Below are positions 1 to 10,049 of a stretch of DNA of 64,000 bases, in pieces. Position numbers and translations under genes: made by a program. The DNA is from Gnetum montanum. Lineage: Eukaryota; Streptophyta; Gnetopsida; Gnetales; Gnetaceae. Below the pieces are notes generated by a model. It saw nothing but the letters and a program-made list of their open reading frames with translations. It was not told where the DNA came from and ran no database searches. The stretch is from positions 249,112 through 313,111 of the forward strand of contig MNCI01022611.1 of NCBI GenBank assembly GCA_015680685.1, given 5' to 3'. The stretch's first letter is position 1; each line of letters starts with the position of its first letter.

Positions 1-317
1 TCCCATCGCAATCGAGATAAATGATCAACAACTACATTCTTGGTGCCTTTACAATCGATCATCATAAGATTGAACTCTTGTAAGATTACAAGCTATTGTA
101 TGATACGAGGGCTTCCCATTGGCTTATTCATGAGGAACCAGATTGCACTATGATTTGTATGTATATATACTTTATATCCCAATACATAGTGTCTAAAATT
201 TTCTAGTGCAAACACTACAACCATTAATTCTTTCTCTGTGGTAGTGTACTTAAGTTGTGCACTAGTGATACTTCTACTTGCACAGTGGATGTAATAAGGA
301 TGCTTTTGGTCATCTAA
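1..317 (-). pseudogene. RNase H domain fragment of element 1
   Basis: Minus-strand reading gives a decayed gypsy RNase H: a Y-T-T-x-K-E-like stretch (around 230-250), then a V-L-G-Y-K-V-Y-like stretch and an H-x-N-H-like site, ending near a V-V-D-H-like tail at the window edge. Stops interrupt it. It directly follows the RT in the same element, as expected. Confidence 0.65.
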
Positions 318-1624
318 CTATGTAAGTACAACTCCTAAAGCATAGTTGGATGTGCCAGTCATGATATGGAATGGTTTGGACCAGTTAGGAGCTTGTAGAA
401 TGGGTGCTTTTACTAGCTTCTGTTTGAGAGTTTGAAAAGCTAATTTGCATTCCCTGGTCCACTTGAAAGGTACGTCCTTTTTCATTAATTCCACCAATGG
501 TTTGGCAACCTTTGAAAAGTTCTCAATAAATCTCCTATAGTAGCCAATATGTCCAAGGAATGATGGAATATCTTTGACGGTTTCTGGTTGATGAGTAATT
601 CCTTGAATAATTTTGATTTTGTCGGGGTCTACCTTTATCCTTGTATGTGAGATTTTGTGCCCTAGTACTATGCCTTCTTGGATCATCAAATGAATTTTCT
701 GCCAGTTGAGCCTCAAATTTGTTTTTACACATCTTTTTAACACTTGCTCCAATTGGTCCAAGGCTTGATCAAAGTTTGCTCCATAAGTAGAGAAGTCATC
801 CATTAAGACCTCCACACCATTTCCTATCTATTGTTGGAAGATACTTAGAACTAGTTGTTGAAATGTTGCAGGGGCATTACACAAGCTAAACGACATCTGT
901 TTGTATGAAAATGTTCCCCAAGGATTGGTAAACATAGTCTTATCTTGGTCTTCTGGGGCTATTTGTATTTGATTATATTCACTATATCCATCCAGAAAAC
1001 TGTAGTAGCAATGCCCTGTGATGGTGTCAAAGACTTGGTCAACAAATGGCAACGGAAAGTGATCTTTGAATGTTTCCATATTCAGTAGCCTAAACTCTAT
1101 GCACACCCTCCATTTGCCTCCCTTTTTAGGTGCAATAACTAAGGGGCTAACTCATTCACTATCAGCAATGGGGTATATGAACCTAGCCTTGAGAAGCTGT
1201 TCGATTTCTTCCTTGACTACTTGCTTTAGCTTTGGGTTCAAATGCCTTTGCGATTGTCTTCGAGGCTTCATGGAGGGGTCGGTGTAAATCCTATGTTGGC
1301 ATATCCTAGGATCTATTTCGGTTAATTCGGGATATGACCAAGCGAAGACTTTTGACCATCTATTGATTACCTTCAACATTTCTTCTTTCTTTTGAGAAGC
1401 AAGTTTAGCATTGATAATTACTAGTTTTTTGTTTTTAAGAACATGTATTCCATACCAGTGGGCAATGGTTTCAGCTTGAGGGGCTCCTGCTTAAATTTCT
1501 CAGGGATTTCCAACTTCCCCAAGTTGACAGTTTCAAGGTTAAGACTTGGAAGTTGGCTGTGGACTTGCTCTAATGCATCTATGCTATCGATGTAAGTGCA
1601 ACTCAAACCCTCAGTTGGTTCCAT
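318..1624 (-). pseudogene. Reverse transcriptase of element 1
   Basis: Ty3/gypsy reverse transcriptase in at least four open pieces. From the N-terminal side: a pre-RT linker (1421-1624); a piece ending in LLKARFIYPIADSE (1152-1379), the usual lead-in to the fingers domain; a piece with DHFPLPFVDQ, YYSFLDGYSEYNQI (first catalytic Asp) and LCNAPATFQ (828-1106); then LMDDFSTYG with the catalytic Asp pair, GHKISHTRIKVDPDKI and FLGHIGYYRRFIENFSK (318-815). The segment between 816 and 827 is frame-shifted. Catalytic residues survive but the reading frame does not. Confidence 0.85.
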
Positions 1625-1716
1625 GCATATGGGTGAACTACTTTCTTGATCAGCTATTAGCCACTGGGTGCCTTCCTATTATGTGGCTGCTACATACAGG
1701 CATCTTTGTATGTTGA

Positions 1717-2145
1717 TCACTTGTGCACACTGCATGTAGGCAATGTTAAACTTTGCACAAACCATGACCTCTGCACGCAATTACACCTTGTGTCACTATA
1801 TGCGATGCATGGAATTTTCTTCTTCTTGATCTTTCTGAATGTATTTTCCTTTGATATTTCTATGGAAAGATTGTGGATTCCTAAGCGTGCATCAATGGTG
1901 CTTATCCATGCTCTTCCCATTATGATTGGGAAGTTCCCCCAACCATTGTTTACCTGAATCACTAGGAAGTCAGCTAGGTACGACCACCCATAGACAGTGG
2001 TAACAATGTCTTCCACCAATTCCAATGGGATAGTGATGGATTGGTCTGCCAACTCTAGATGGATGTTGCTCTTTTTTAATGGAGGTAGGTTCCAAGCCTT
2101 GTACATTTCTTGAGAAATCAAGTTGACACCAAAACCTGAATCCAA
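1717..2145 (-). pseudogene. Aspartic protease domain of element 1
   Basis: The minus-strand ORF opens with MDSGFGVNLI, matching the retropepsin active-site pattern D-S-G-A/S-x-V-N, and continues through a flap-like region to FPIIMGRAWISTIDARLGI, the strand after the flap in Athila/Tat proteases. The gag side joins in another frame at about 2150. The same block recurs at 14820-15200 (element 2) and 57761-58170 (element 4). Confidence 0.75.
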
Positions 2146-2154
2146 AAGAGCCTT

Positions 2155-4789
2155 TCACGGTGCATTTCTAGCGATTTGTAAGTATATTAGAGGACTCCCA
2201 GGATCAAAGAATTTCCTGGGAAGGTGGCTAGCTTTGATCCAATTGGTGATGGAATGTGTTAGCATGACCATATGCATTGAGTGCAGTGGTTGAGTTGAAG
2301 GAGGCTTCGAAGTTTTGATTGATACTGAGGCTTCTAAGGAATCAGTCGCTTGTGATTGCAAGAGCTTGGTTGGACTATTGGTTCTAAAGAAAGGTCTTTT
2401 CTTCATGTGGTTGTTGGAACCAACAATAGGTTGAGAGTTAATAGCCCTTGTGGTGTTACGTTGTTGCAGTTGGGTAGGGTTTTCACCTTGCATCGTGGGA
2501 GCAAGTGGTAGTAAAGCTATTAGTGGAAGAGATGTAGCTAGATGAGAAGGATGATATGCTTTTGGAATATCGCCTCTAGAAGAGGGAGTCCCATAATACT
2601 CGCAAGCTTGGTAGTGAGGTTGAGGAGTGACGTGACCAGTAGAGTCATGTGGGGAGATTGACTATTGCACATAATATCCATATGGGTAAGGTTGCCGGTA
2701 AGGATACTGTTGCCTTGGTGGTGGCATTTTTCATGATTTTGGGTGCTGCCATTGTTGATATTGCTCAATCGGTTGTGGTGGAGTTCCACTAGGATAATAT
2801 GTTAAGGGTTGGTGGAACTGCCTTGGGTTACCTTGAGGATAAGTTAACCTTTGGGGTGTTTGCCTTTTGTTTAATTATGGGTTGAGTGTATACACCTCAG
2901 ACTCCTGCAGATGTGAGATTACAGGGCAACATCCCTTAGGATGGTCATATTCACATATCTCACATCCACTCTCATTGTCTGTTTCCAAATCCACAACCTC
3001 TTCAATGATGGAAATTTTGCCCTTACCCTTGCTACATGCATGTTCAGCTTCTTTCTTTTTTCTTTTTTTGCGATTACTACCTTACTCTATAGACTCCTCT
3101 ACTATTTTAAAAATAGTTTGAAATTTATTGTCTAGGGAATCCCACATTTTGTCTACCTTTGCCAAAACTTCTGATGTCATCTTTGGATAGGAAAAGTTTT
3201 CCTATTCACCATCTCTTCAAGTGGTGACTCTTCTTCATCCTCACAAAATATTACTCCCCTCTTTCGAAGGAAAGGATCTTGGTTATAATCTTTTGTACTT
3301 TCTCTCTTCTGTAGCTCACCTTCTTCCTTAGGAACTTGCTCTAATATTCTTTGAATTTGATGGGACCTAAGCTTGGATAATCTCCCTTGGGCATAAGTCC
3401 CAAGGGTTCTTCTCGTTTCATGCCTAAGCCCATCCACGAGATGGCGTAGTTGATCCCTTTGCGAATAACCATGGCTAGGAAAATGATGTAATAGTGCATA
3501 ATATTGGCCCATGGCAACATCCAAGGGTTCATTTCCTCCTTGTTTCTAGCCTTGGATTTGCCTTTGCAAGTTAGACACTCGGGAGTATGTTTGGTACTTG
3601 TCATTAAATAGTTCTCACACCTACGAATGGATTCCAGTTCTAAAGACCAGTACCAACTTTTCGCTTCTTTAACTAGTGTGTGTGGAAATAAATTAAGTTG
3701 TTGCCATTCGTTCTCTATATTTTGTAAGGCACACGTATCATGGAATGCTTATAAGTGATTTTGAGGATCAGCATTGTATCCCCCTTCAAATCGTGGTATA
3801 TTGTTCATATCTAATCTCTTGATCCTACTATCTTTCTGGCGCCTTGTGGGAATTCTAATAGCCTCAGTTATGTCCAACATACTTCTAGTAGAGAGTAGGG
3901 GTTCATCGTAATCGTCTCGTCCATGGCATTTATGATGCCTACGTTGTTCCCTACTCTTCCTTCTTCTATGTCATAACTCTCTAGAGTGCCCTCGTCCCCT
4001 TTCCTGGCTGTTTCGTCTATGACTTCCACTTTGCCTACCTTTATCCCCATGGTCTTTTTCTTTATGACCACATTCGGATATTGAAGGAGAGGGTGAATGA
4101 GATGATGAAGGTGAAGAAGAAGGAGAATCGTCACCATGACGGTGTCTGCTACCTTCTTTGTTGCGGTCTTGGCCCCAATCGCAATTATGATCAGAATGTC
4201 CACCTTTATCATGAGTTCATATCCCTTTTTTAGACCTTTTATGCCCATGGGTATCAGGACCTAGGTTATGAATAGTGGAATGAAGGTCCTGATACACAAC
4301 CCCTTGGCCAAAGTCAAGGGGAGGAACATCGTTGTGTGGTCGATTGCCTAAGGTAGGTTCACCACCCTCATTTTTTCTTAAGACATGTGGGGCATTCTGG
4401 GACCACTTACCCTTCAAAGACTTATGATGTCTCTCCTGTTGCAAGTCCCTTTGACGTTGTGCCCTTGTGGGATGGTATTCTCTTGAGTCATGGTCTTGCA
4501 TAACGTATTCTGTGTGTAATTACAACATGCCAATTTGTGTGAGAGCACGAAGAAGTATGCTCGGGATTGAATAATCGGGAGGTAACACTATGTTACCTTC
4601 TAAGTCTCGCCAACACAGCTGTTCATCTTGATGGATGATAAAGGTGAAGTCTAGTATATACTCATCGAGATGAATATATACCATTCTAACTTGTTGAGGG
4701 ACTGGTAGATCAACGTCATGTGTATTACGTCACCAATTGTTTTTTGTTTCAAACCTAGGTGGTGAGGAACTTTCGTACGAAGGAGACAT
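2155..4789 (-). pseudogene. gag of element 1
   Basis: The start codon is taken at 4789 on the minus strand, close to the primer binding site, but the frame meets a stop after 19 codons. Inner pieces carry the plant retrotransposon gag core: GQYYALLHHFPSHGYSQRDQ followed by DGLRHETRRTLGTYAQG (3341-3524), like the P-H-H-G-Y-S ... DGL pattern of Athila-type gag. A charged N-terminal part (3868-4501) and a Q/P-rich C-terminal part (2155-2790) flank it. No intact zinc knuckle was seen. Several frameshifts; non-functional. Confidence 0.7.
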
Positions 4790-4906
4790 AGTTTTTTGTT
4801 CAGTGTGCAATGTACTCTTGTTTATTATTTTCTCAATAAAGCCTAAGGGTTCGTTCCAATGATGTGAATGATTTTCTATGTTCTAGTTAGCGCACAAACA
4901 ATTAAG

Positions 4907-4925
4907 TCCCTAGCAATGGTGCTAA
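4907..4925 (-). other. Primer binding site of element 1
   Basis: The minus strand reads TTAGCACCATTGCTAGGGA directly after the LTR end. It matches the plant gypsy primer site TTGGCGCCGTTGCCGGGGA (commonly assigned to tRNA-Asp) except for G-to-A and C-to-T changes, as expected from methyl-cytosine decay. Confidence 0.75.
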
Positions 4926-5777
4926 TGATGAACGACAAGGTACCCCCACACTCAACCATACAAATACAAGCGTTTCACGCACGATCTGATCAAATTCCAA
5001 GGACTAAGTGTCTATGCGCCTTTGTGAAACAAGGATGGATTGGTTGATTGTTGTTTTCCCAAACTTACTTGTATGTCACGATTGTATGGTTAAGTAAGTT
5101 TGAGGCGTATGATTTTTATAGCTTTTATGTTTTTATCTCCTGCTGCTAATAAGGGAGGAGAGAGAGAGATAACTAAGTGACTAATTTAACTTAACTATTG
5201 ATTAACTAGGCTTTAAACTAATCCTAACACTAGTATTCGTTCTCACTTGTCGTACACATCCTGAAGCAGCGCAACACTACTGGGATTATCAAATGCTAAT
5301 CGTTATTGGGTTACCAAGTGTTACACGCATGCTCGAAGTGATCGTACTGTGTGTGCTAATAATAGAAATGTAAAGTGCATAAAATAAAATAAAAAAAATG
5401 CAAAAGAAAATAAAATAAAGGAAATGAGTATGAAAACAAATCTCAAGTGCTACAAGGATGAATCCAAGAGCTCATCTTTATTGCCGTACACAAGGTGTGC
5501 TCAGGTACACAATGCTCGAATAAAGATCCATCCACACTTAGACCTCCTGTTGTGGGCTTGGAAAATACTCTAACTACAAAAGTTTCGCTACTTGACTCCT
5601 AAAAGACTTCTAAAAGACTTCCCTTGAAAGACTTCCTCCCTAAATTGTGTGCCTAGGCACTGTATTTTATAGGCTTGGGAGCAACAACTCTAATAATTAG
5701 AAAAAATGCCACTCTAATTTTAGAGAAACTGCCACTCTAAGAATTAGAATAAACCACTAGAGTAACCACTCTCATCA
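4926..5777 (-). repeat. 5' LTR of element 1 (852 bp)
   Basis: On the plus strand it starts TGATGAACGACAAGG and ends CACTCTCATCA, giving TGATG...CATCA termini. It aligns along most of its length with the solo LTR at 33323-34178 (856 bp). In element orientation a TATA box (CTATAAAATAC) lies near 5663-5673. Upstream of it (5685-5770) are repeated TCTAA...TTAGA palindromes. The matching 3' LTR is outside the window. Confidence 0.8.
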
Positions 5778-6024
5778 ACTAGAAATAGCTTAAGGAAAAA
5801 GAAGACAGTGAAGAAAGTTATTAGAAGGTCAACTGTTATCATTCTTAGGTTTTCTTTGCATAAGTCTATTTCTTAAAAAAAAAAACATCTAAACATCATC
5901 TTCATTAATGCACTTCGCAATCTATTTTGCTGCAAGAAAAATACCCTAGTTATAACAATTAATGAAGCCAAGTCTTCCATCTTTCTTACTACTAATGCAA
6001 ATATCCCAAGGAACTTGTTAGCTT
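5778..6024. other. Non-coding flank right of element 1
   Basis: AT-rich sequence with a poly-A run near 5875-5884. No gene or repeat is recognised before the foldback repeat. Confidence 0.5.
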
Positions 6025-6391
6025 GCTAGTAAGACTCTTAATGTGGTAGCTCCAAGTTATGGGTTTAATTTTGTTATAGAATACTAAGTTATAAATTTTT
6101 AATTGGATTATATATCTTGGGGTATACTTAGATTTTAATGATTGAACAAGTTAACTTTAATTATGGCTTTATAGATGCCAATTACTACATCACTCTTGAG
6201 AAATACACATATTCTAATATGATAGTTATATAAGGAGGTATCAAAACTTGACATTTTTTCCCATATGCAAAAATTAAGAGAAAAAAATAATTATTAGCAA
6301 GGAGGATAGTTCAATTAGAACTTTATAACTCAGCATTGCCCATGAGAATTAAACCTATAACTTGGAGCTTTCAAATCAAGAGTCTAGCTCC
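6025..6391. repeat. Foldback (MITE-like) inverted repeat
   Basis: Two arms of about 73 bases (6025-6097 and 6319-6391) are imperfect reverse complements; both carry AGCTCCAAGTTAT followed by GGTTTAATT on the arm's own strand. The loop is about 220 bases and AT-rich. No ORF. It could be a MITE or a foldback of two opposed SINE-like units. No clear target-site duplication was found. Confidence 0.6.
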
Positions 6392-8040
6392 TAGGATAAT
6401 ACCTCATTGTTAATATGAGATAATTGTAGTGGTTTAAACATGTACCATTATAGAACCATATTATGCAATAAGTTGTAAGTTTGAATTGTATTTGATACAA
6501 CTTTATAGTTTTCTTAAATTCCATCCATTGACTGAAATTTTTCATAATTTATTTCTTTTATTATAAAATGTTGATTCAATAATATTCAAAGAATGGTCTA
6601 AATAACTATGAAACGATTATAATTAACAACAATATTTTTCTCCAACTTTTGAGCACTATTTTAAATACAACGTACAAATGCTTAAACACGTGCGCAATTC
6701 ATGTATTAGCATAGTCTCTGCAATTGATGTGTTAAAAAAGCTTATTCCATTGCCTATGAAGGGAACAAAGTAACCGGCATATTCAAGGAGTATTTCGTCT
6801 TGTCAAAGTCCCAATCTTGTTAAAGTTTAATGCAAGGTTTTTACCTTCGTAATTATCTCCTGCCAATGAGACTTTTAATACTTCGCTTTTCATAAGATTT
6901 TAATGGTACAATACATAAGTAATGCTAATGTGTTTGATATCAATCTTTAACCCCAACCTGTTAGAAAGAGTTTCAGCTTAAGCAAGCAAACCCATAGATC
7001 CATAGATACAAAGTTTATTGTCTCAAACCTTGGAACTTGCACGTTCAAGACCGGGCCAGGAAAGTTCCTGGCAATGCAACTCTTTGAATTGGCCAAATCC
7101 TTAAAAATTCAAGCTCCACGCACCTGCACCTGTCCCTGCAAGAAATAAAAACTGTGAGGTGGATTATGCAAACTTTATTTCGTTTCTGGGCTGTAGCATT
7201 GCTGGATCACATGGGCACATGGGTTGCTCTCTGTTGCAGACACGAACACTTAAATAACTATAAATAGATTGCACAGAAACAGCTGCAATGCAAACACAGT
7301 TACTTGTGCAATAAATACCTACCAATAAAACCGGCTTCTGGGCGGTCTGTTTATCACTTTGTTGGACAAGAAACGTTCCAGCACACGAAACAGTGGCCTG
7401 TCAGACTCTGAGTTATGGATATTAAACAAAACATAAAACCACTGATGCCCGGGGAAACGTAATCGGCAAGTAGATCTACAGTAAGCAGTTTTATAAACGA
7501 CGTGGGCGGCAAAGTCAGATTGTTTCACAGATATTTGTGCAGTTCTGGTAAGCATCGCAGCTGAAATTCAATGCAACCAAGAATTCAATCAAAGCTACCT
7601 GTAATTCTCGTCTGTGTCTATGATGATGAGCACACAATACTGAGCAACTCGCTAAATTTATGTGACCACCGTGGATGACAGGGATGGGAAAGGCATATGC
7701 AATGCCAACTCCAAGCAATTCAATGCCGTAGTAACCTAAACACGCATTTGACAGCCAAGATACGTCATGTCTAGCTGGATCTGACTCTGGAACTGGCGTC
7801 AATATCATAATAATAATAATAATGCCGCCCTGCTTTCTTCTCGTGACTTCTTCAGCAACAGCAGCTGTTTTATCTGTCTATGTACCAACCTACCCATCGA
7901 TCCATGTATAAGTAAGACATGCTAGGCTGTGTGACCGTTCTGTGTTCGCTCAGCGCAGGGCATGGCACCGCATCGGTCGCCATGTTTGCTGTGACTGTCT
8001 GCTGCAATAGCTTGGAAGATTATTAATAATGATCTGTCCT
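6392..8040. other. Intergenic region upstream of the EXORDIUM-like gene
   Basis: AT-rich to about 6900, then more balanced in composition toward the gene. A short ATA microsatellite lies at about 7805-7825. The open frames on the minus strand here have no recognisable domains. This stretch probably includes the distal promoter of the gene at 8293. Confidence 0.5.
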
Positions 8041-8044
8041 GGCC

Positions 8045-8052
8045 TATATAAA
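8045..8052 (+). promoter_or_regulatory. TATA box of the EXORDIUM-like gene
   Basis: TATATAAA inside CCTATATAAACG, about 240 bases upstream of the start codon at 8293. With the usual spacing, transcription would start near 8075-8080, giving a leader of about 215 bases. That leader has no upstream ATG and a CT-rich stretch (8180-8250), both common in well-expressed plant genes. Confidence 0.7.
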
Positions 8053-8070
8053 CGCACCAGCTGAGGCCAT

Positions 8071-8153
8071 TTCCAAGATAGACTCTGATCGGAGAACCAA
8101 GCAAAGCATTCTATCTATCTTGGAAGTTTCATCTGCTCTCTCTATCAGAGTCT
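8071..8153 (+). promoter_or_regulatory. Overlapping inverted repeats at the predicted transcript 5' end
   Basis: TTCCAAGATAGA (8071-8082) is the exact reverse complement of 8114-8125. AGACTCTGAT (8080-8089) is the exact reverse complement of 8144-8153. The left arms overlap by three bases, so the two hairpins could compete if both lie in the transcript. Position relative to the real start site is inferred from the TATA box. Confidence 0.5.
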
Positions 8154-8292
8154 GCATCTACAGTCAATTCTTATCCATCATCTTCAGACTGTTTTCTCCT
8201 CCTCATCATCTTCTTCTTCTTCTTCCTACAATTTTTCTGCTTTCCGATTTCAAATAGTACTACACAAAGCAGTTGTTGGGAAGCAGCTCAGA

Positions 8293-9324
8293 ATGACGAG
8301 AATGAACATGAAGATGAACATGATTTGGATGATTTCAGTGGCAGCGGTGATGCTTATGCTTCTGCAGTTGCTCCCCAACGGAGCAGTGCTAGGCCAACAA
8401 GGGAAGCTGCGCTACCACAAGGGGCCGTTGCTCATTACTCGCCCATCTTTGACCGTCCACGTCATCTGGTACGGATCCTTCTCGCAATCTCAGCGCTCCA
8501 TTCTCACAGATTTCCTGCATTCCTTCCAGCTCAGCCCCCAGCGGCAACAATCCCACCCATCGTCACTTGCCACATCAGCATCACAAACATCCGAGTCAGC
8601 ATCCGTGTCATCGTGGTGGAACACCCTTCACTCCTACACACCCGCAGCGGCGTCAGCGGCGTCGGCAGCCACGCGGCGCCAGATGGACATCCACGTAGAC
8701 GGCCACGTCACCAACGACGCCTACTCGAAGGGAAAATCCGTATCACGACGCGCCCTGTCGGCACTGGTACGTGGCGCTGCGTCGGCGAATGTCACTGACA
8801 GCGACGTGTTCCTGGTCCTGACGGCGGATGACGTGGCGGTGGAGGGGTTCTGCAGGAACACGTGTGGGCTCCACTCGCACGTCAGGGTGGGGCCCAATGG
8901 GGGACGGCCACGTCTGGCGCCGTACGCGTGGGTGGGCAACGCGGGGAGGCAGTGCCCTGGGCTGTGCGCGTGGCCGTTCCACGTGGCGCCGTACGGGCCC
9001 ACCACCTTCAGGAAGGCGCTGACGCCTCCGAATGCTGACGTGGGCGCCGACGGAATGATTATCAACGTGGCAGCCACGCTGGCGGGCATGGTCACGAATC
9101 CCTTCGGCAGCGGCTACTTCCAGGGCCACCCGGGTGCCCCGTTGGAGGCCGCGTCAGCATGCGCCGGAATATTCGGGAAAGGGGCCTACCCTGGATTCCC
9201 CGGTGAGCTGGCAGTGGACCCCAGCAACGGAGGTAGCTACAACGCCGTTGGTGGCAAACGGAGGTACCTGTTGCCAGCGCTGTGGGACCCAGTTACGTCC
9301 ACGTGTCAGGCCCCTTCGGCCTAA
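8293..9324 (+). CDS. EXORDIUM / PHI-1-like secreted protein
   Basis: Intronless ORF of 343 residues, a little longer than the usual 300-330 of the plant EXORDIUM (phosphate-responsive 1) family, whose members are apoplastic proteins linked to brassinosteroid-dependent growth. A hydrophobic segment at residues 11-34 looks like a signal peptide. Family blocks in order: YHKGPLL (41-47); VIWYGSFSQSQRSI (57-70); a variable Ser/Ala/Gln-rich insert; VLTADDVAVEGFC with paired cysteines; AYAWVGNAGRQCPGLCAWPF; ADGMIINVAATLAGMVTNPF; SACAGIFG and a C-terminal ALWDPVTSTC. The start is the first ATG after the leader, and no upstream ATG exists. The coding part is GC-rich against AT-rich flanks, which also makes long shadow frames. 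It appears intact. Family assignment is confident; exact biochemical role is unknown for the family. Confidence 0.93.
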   Translation: MTRMNMKMNMIWMISVAAVMLMLLQLLPNGAVLGQQGKLRYHKGPLLITRPSLTVHVIWYGSFSQSQRSILTDFLHSFQLSPQRQQSHPSSLATSASQTSESASVSSWWNTLHSYTPAAASAASAATRRQMDIHVDGHVTNDAYSKGKSVSRRALSALVRGAASANVTDSDVFLVLTADDVAVEGFCRNTCGLHSHVRVGPNGGRPRLAPYAWVGNAGRQCPGLCAWPFHVAPYGPTTFRKALTPPNADVGADGMIINVAATLAGMVTNPFGSGYFQGHPGAPLEAASACAGIFGKGAYPGFPGELAVDPSNGGSYNAVGGKRRYLLPALWDPVTSTCQAPSA

Positions 9325-10049
9325 GCCTTGTTTCCTTGATTGGTATTCTTTCATTCTTTGCTGTTGATTACCCCTGAATTGTGTCGATTCCTTTTTTGCG
9401 GAAGAAAGGAATTAGCAATAAGCAAGCCATGCCCAATTGCAAGAGAAAGGATATGAGATATATATGAATGTGCTTTTTCTTTTCATTCCTGTGTTAAGAA
9501 CCGAATCCGATATAATTGTTTTTGAGGAGAAGTTAAAATGCTGGTCACATAAACAGGTATTGGCAATGCAAGAAGTTGCTTCATGTGGCTGCATAGCTGG
9601 ATTCCACCACCCAAATCACAAGCGTACTTAGAGGCTTAACCCTAGATGAAATTTTTTTATTAATTTACCACTATACTTTGAGGCCCAAGCCTAGACCAAA
9701 TCTTTTGTTTTTCCTATAAGGAAAGGAAACTCCCACCAGCGGCCGGCATTCATGTGACCCATTAAAAGTGTTGTTCTTCACAAGGTTAGTTCACCACTCT
9801 CGCATTCATAAGTGAATGTAACTATTGAACCCATAATAATTTCTAAGTGAAGGTAACTATTGAATCCATAATATAATATTGAATCCATAATATAATCTTT
9901 TTCGTGAAAGATGAGTGTCCACTTTATCTCGAGATACTAACAAAATCCTAATACACTTTTTTTTTTCAAAAGTACCTATTTTTTGAAAGACCATCATATT
10001 TGATTATGCAATTAAAACTGAAATTGATTTATTAATGTATGTAGACCCA
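9325..10049. other. 3' flank of the EXORDIUM-like gene
   Basis: AT-rich. AATAAG-type signals near 9415 could serve as polyadenylation sites. A poly-T run at about 9957-9966 may be the poly-A tail of the minus-strand LINE next door. No gene is seen. Confidence 0.4.
9810..9896. repeat. Short degenerate tandem repeat
   Basis: Two units of about 33 bases (AAGTGAAKGTAACTATTGAA plus CCATAATA-type tail, at 9810 and 9845) are followed by a partial unit ATTGAATCCATAATATAAT ending near 9896. No function is evident. Confidence 0.55.

Larger units (their letters stand above)
1..5777 (-). mobile_element. Element 1: Athila/Tat-like Ty3/gypsy LTR retrotransposon, 3' part outside the window
   Basis: Read on the minus strand from right to left, the order is 5' LTR (4926-5777), primer binding site (4907-4925), gag, aspartic protease, reverse transcriptase, RNase H; integrase and 3' LTR lie beyond position 1. 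The order protease-RT-RNase H and the RT residues FMDDF-like (here LMDDF) and GHIGYYRRFI place it in Ty3/gypsy. The gag segment with PSHGYS and the RT wording resemble the Athila/Tat branch. Many stops and frame changes show that it is not functional. Family assignment rests on remembered motif patterns, not a search. Confidence 0.85.

Noticed and set aside
8721-9129. Two antisense ORFs within the EXORDIUM-like gene
   Set aside because: They are shadows caused by high GC content in the third codon positions of the real gene; no domains.
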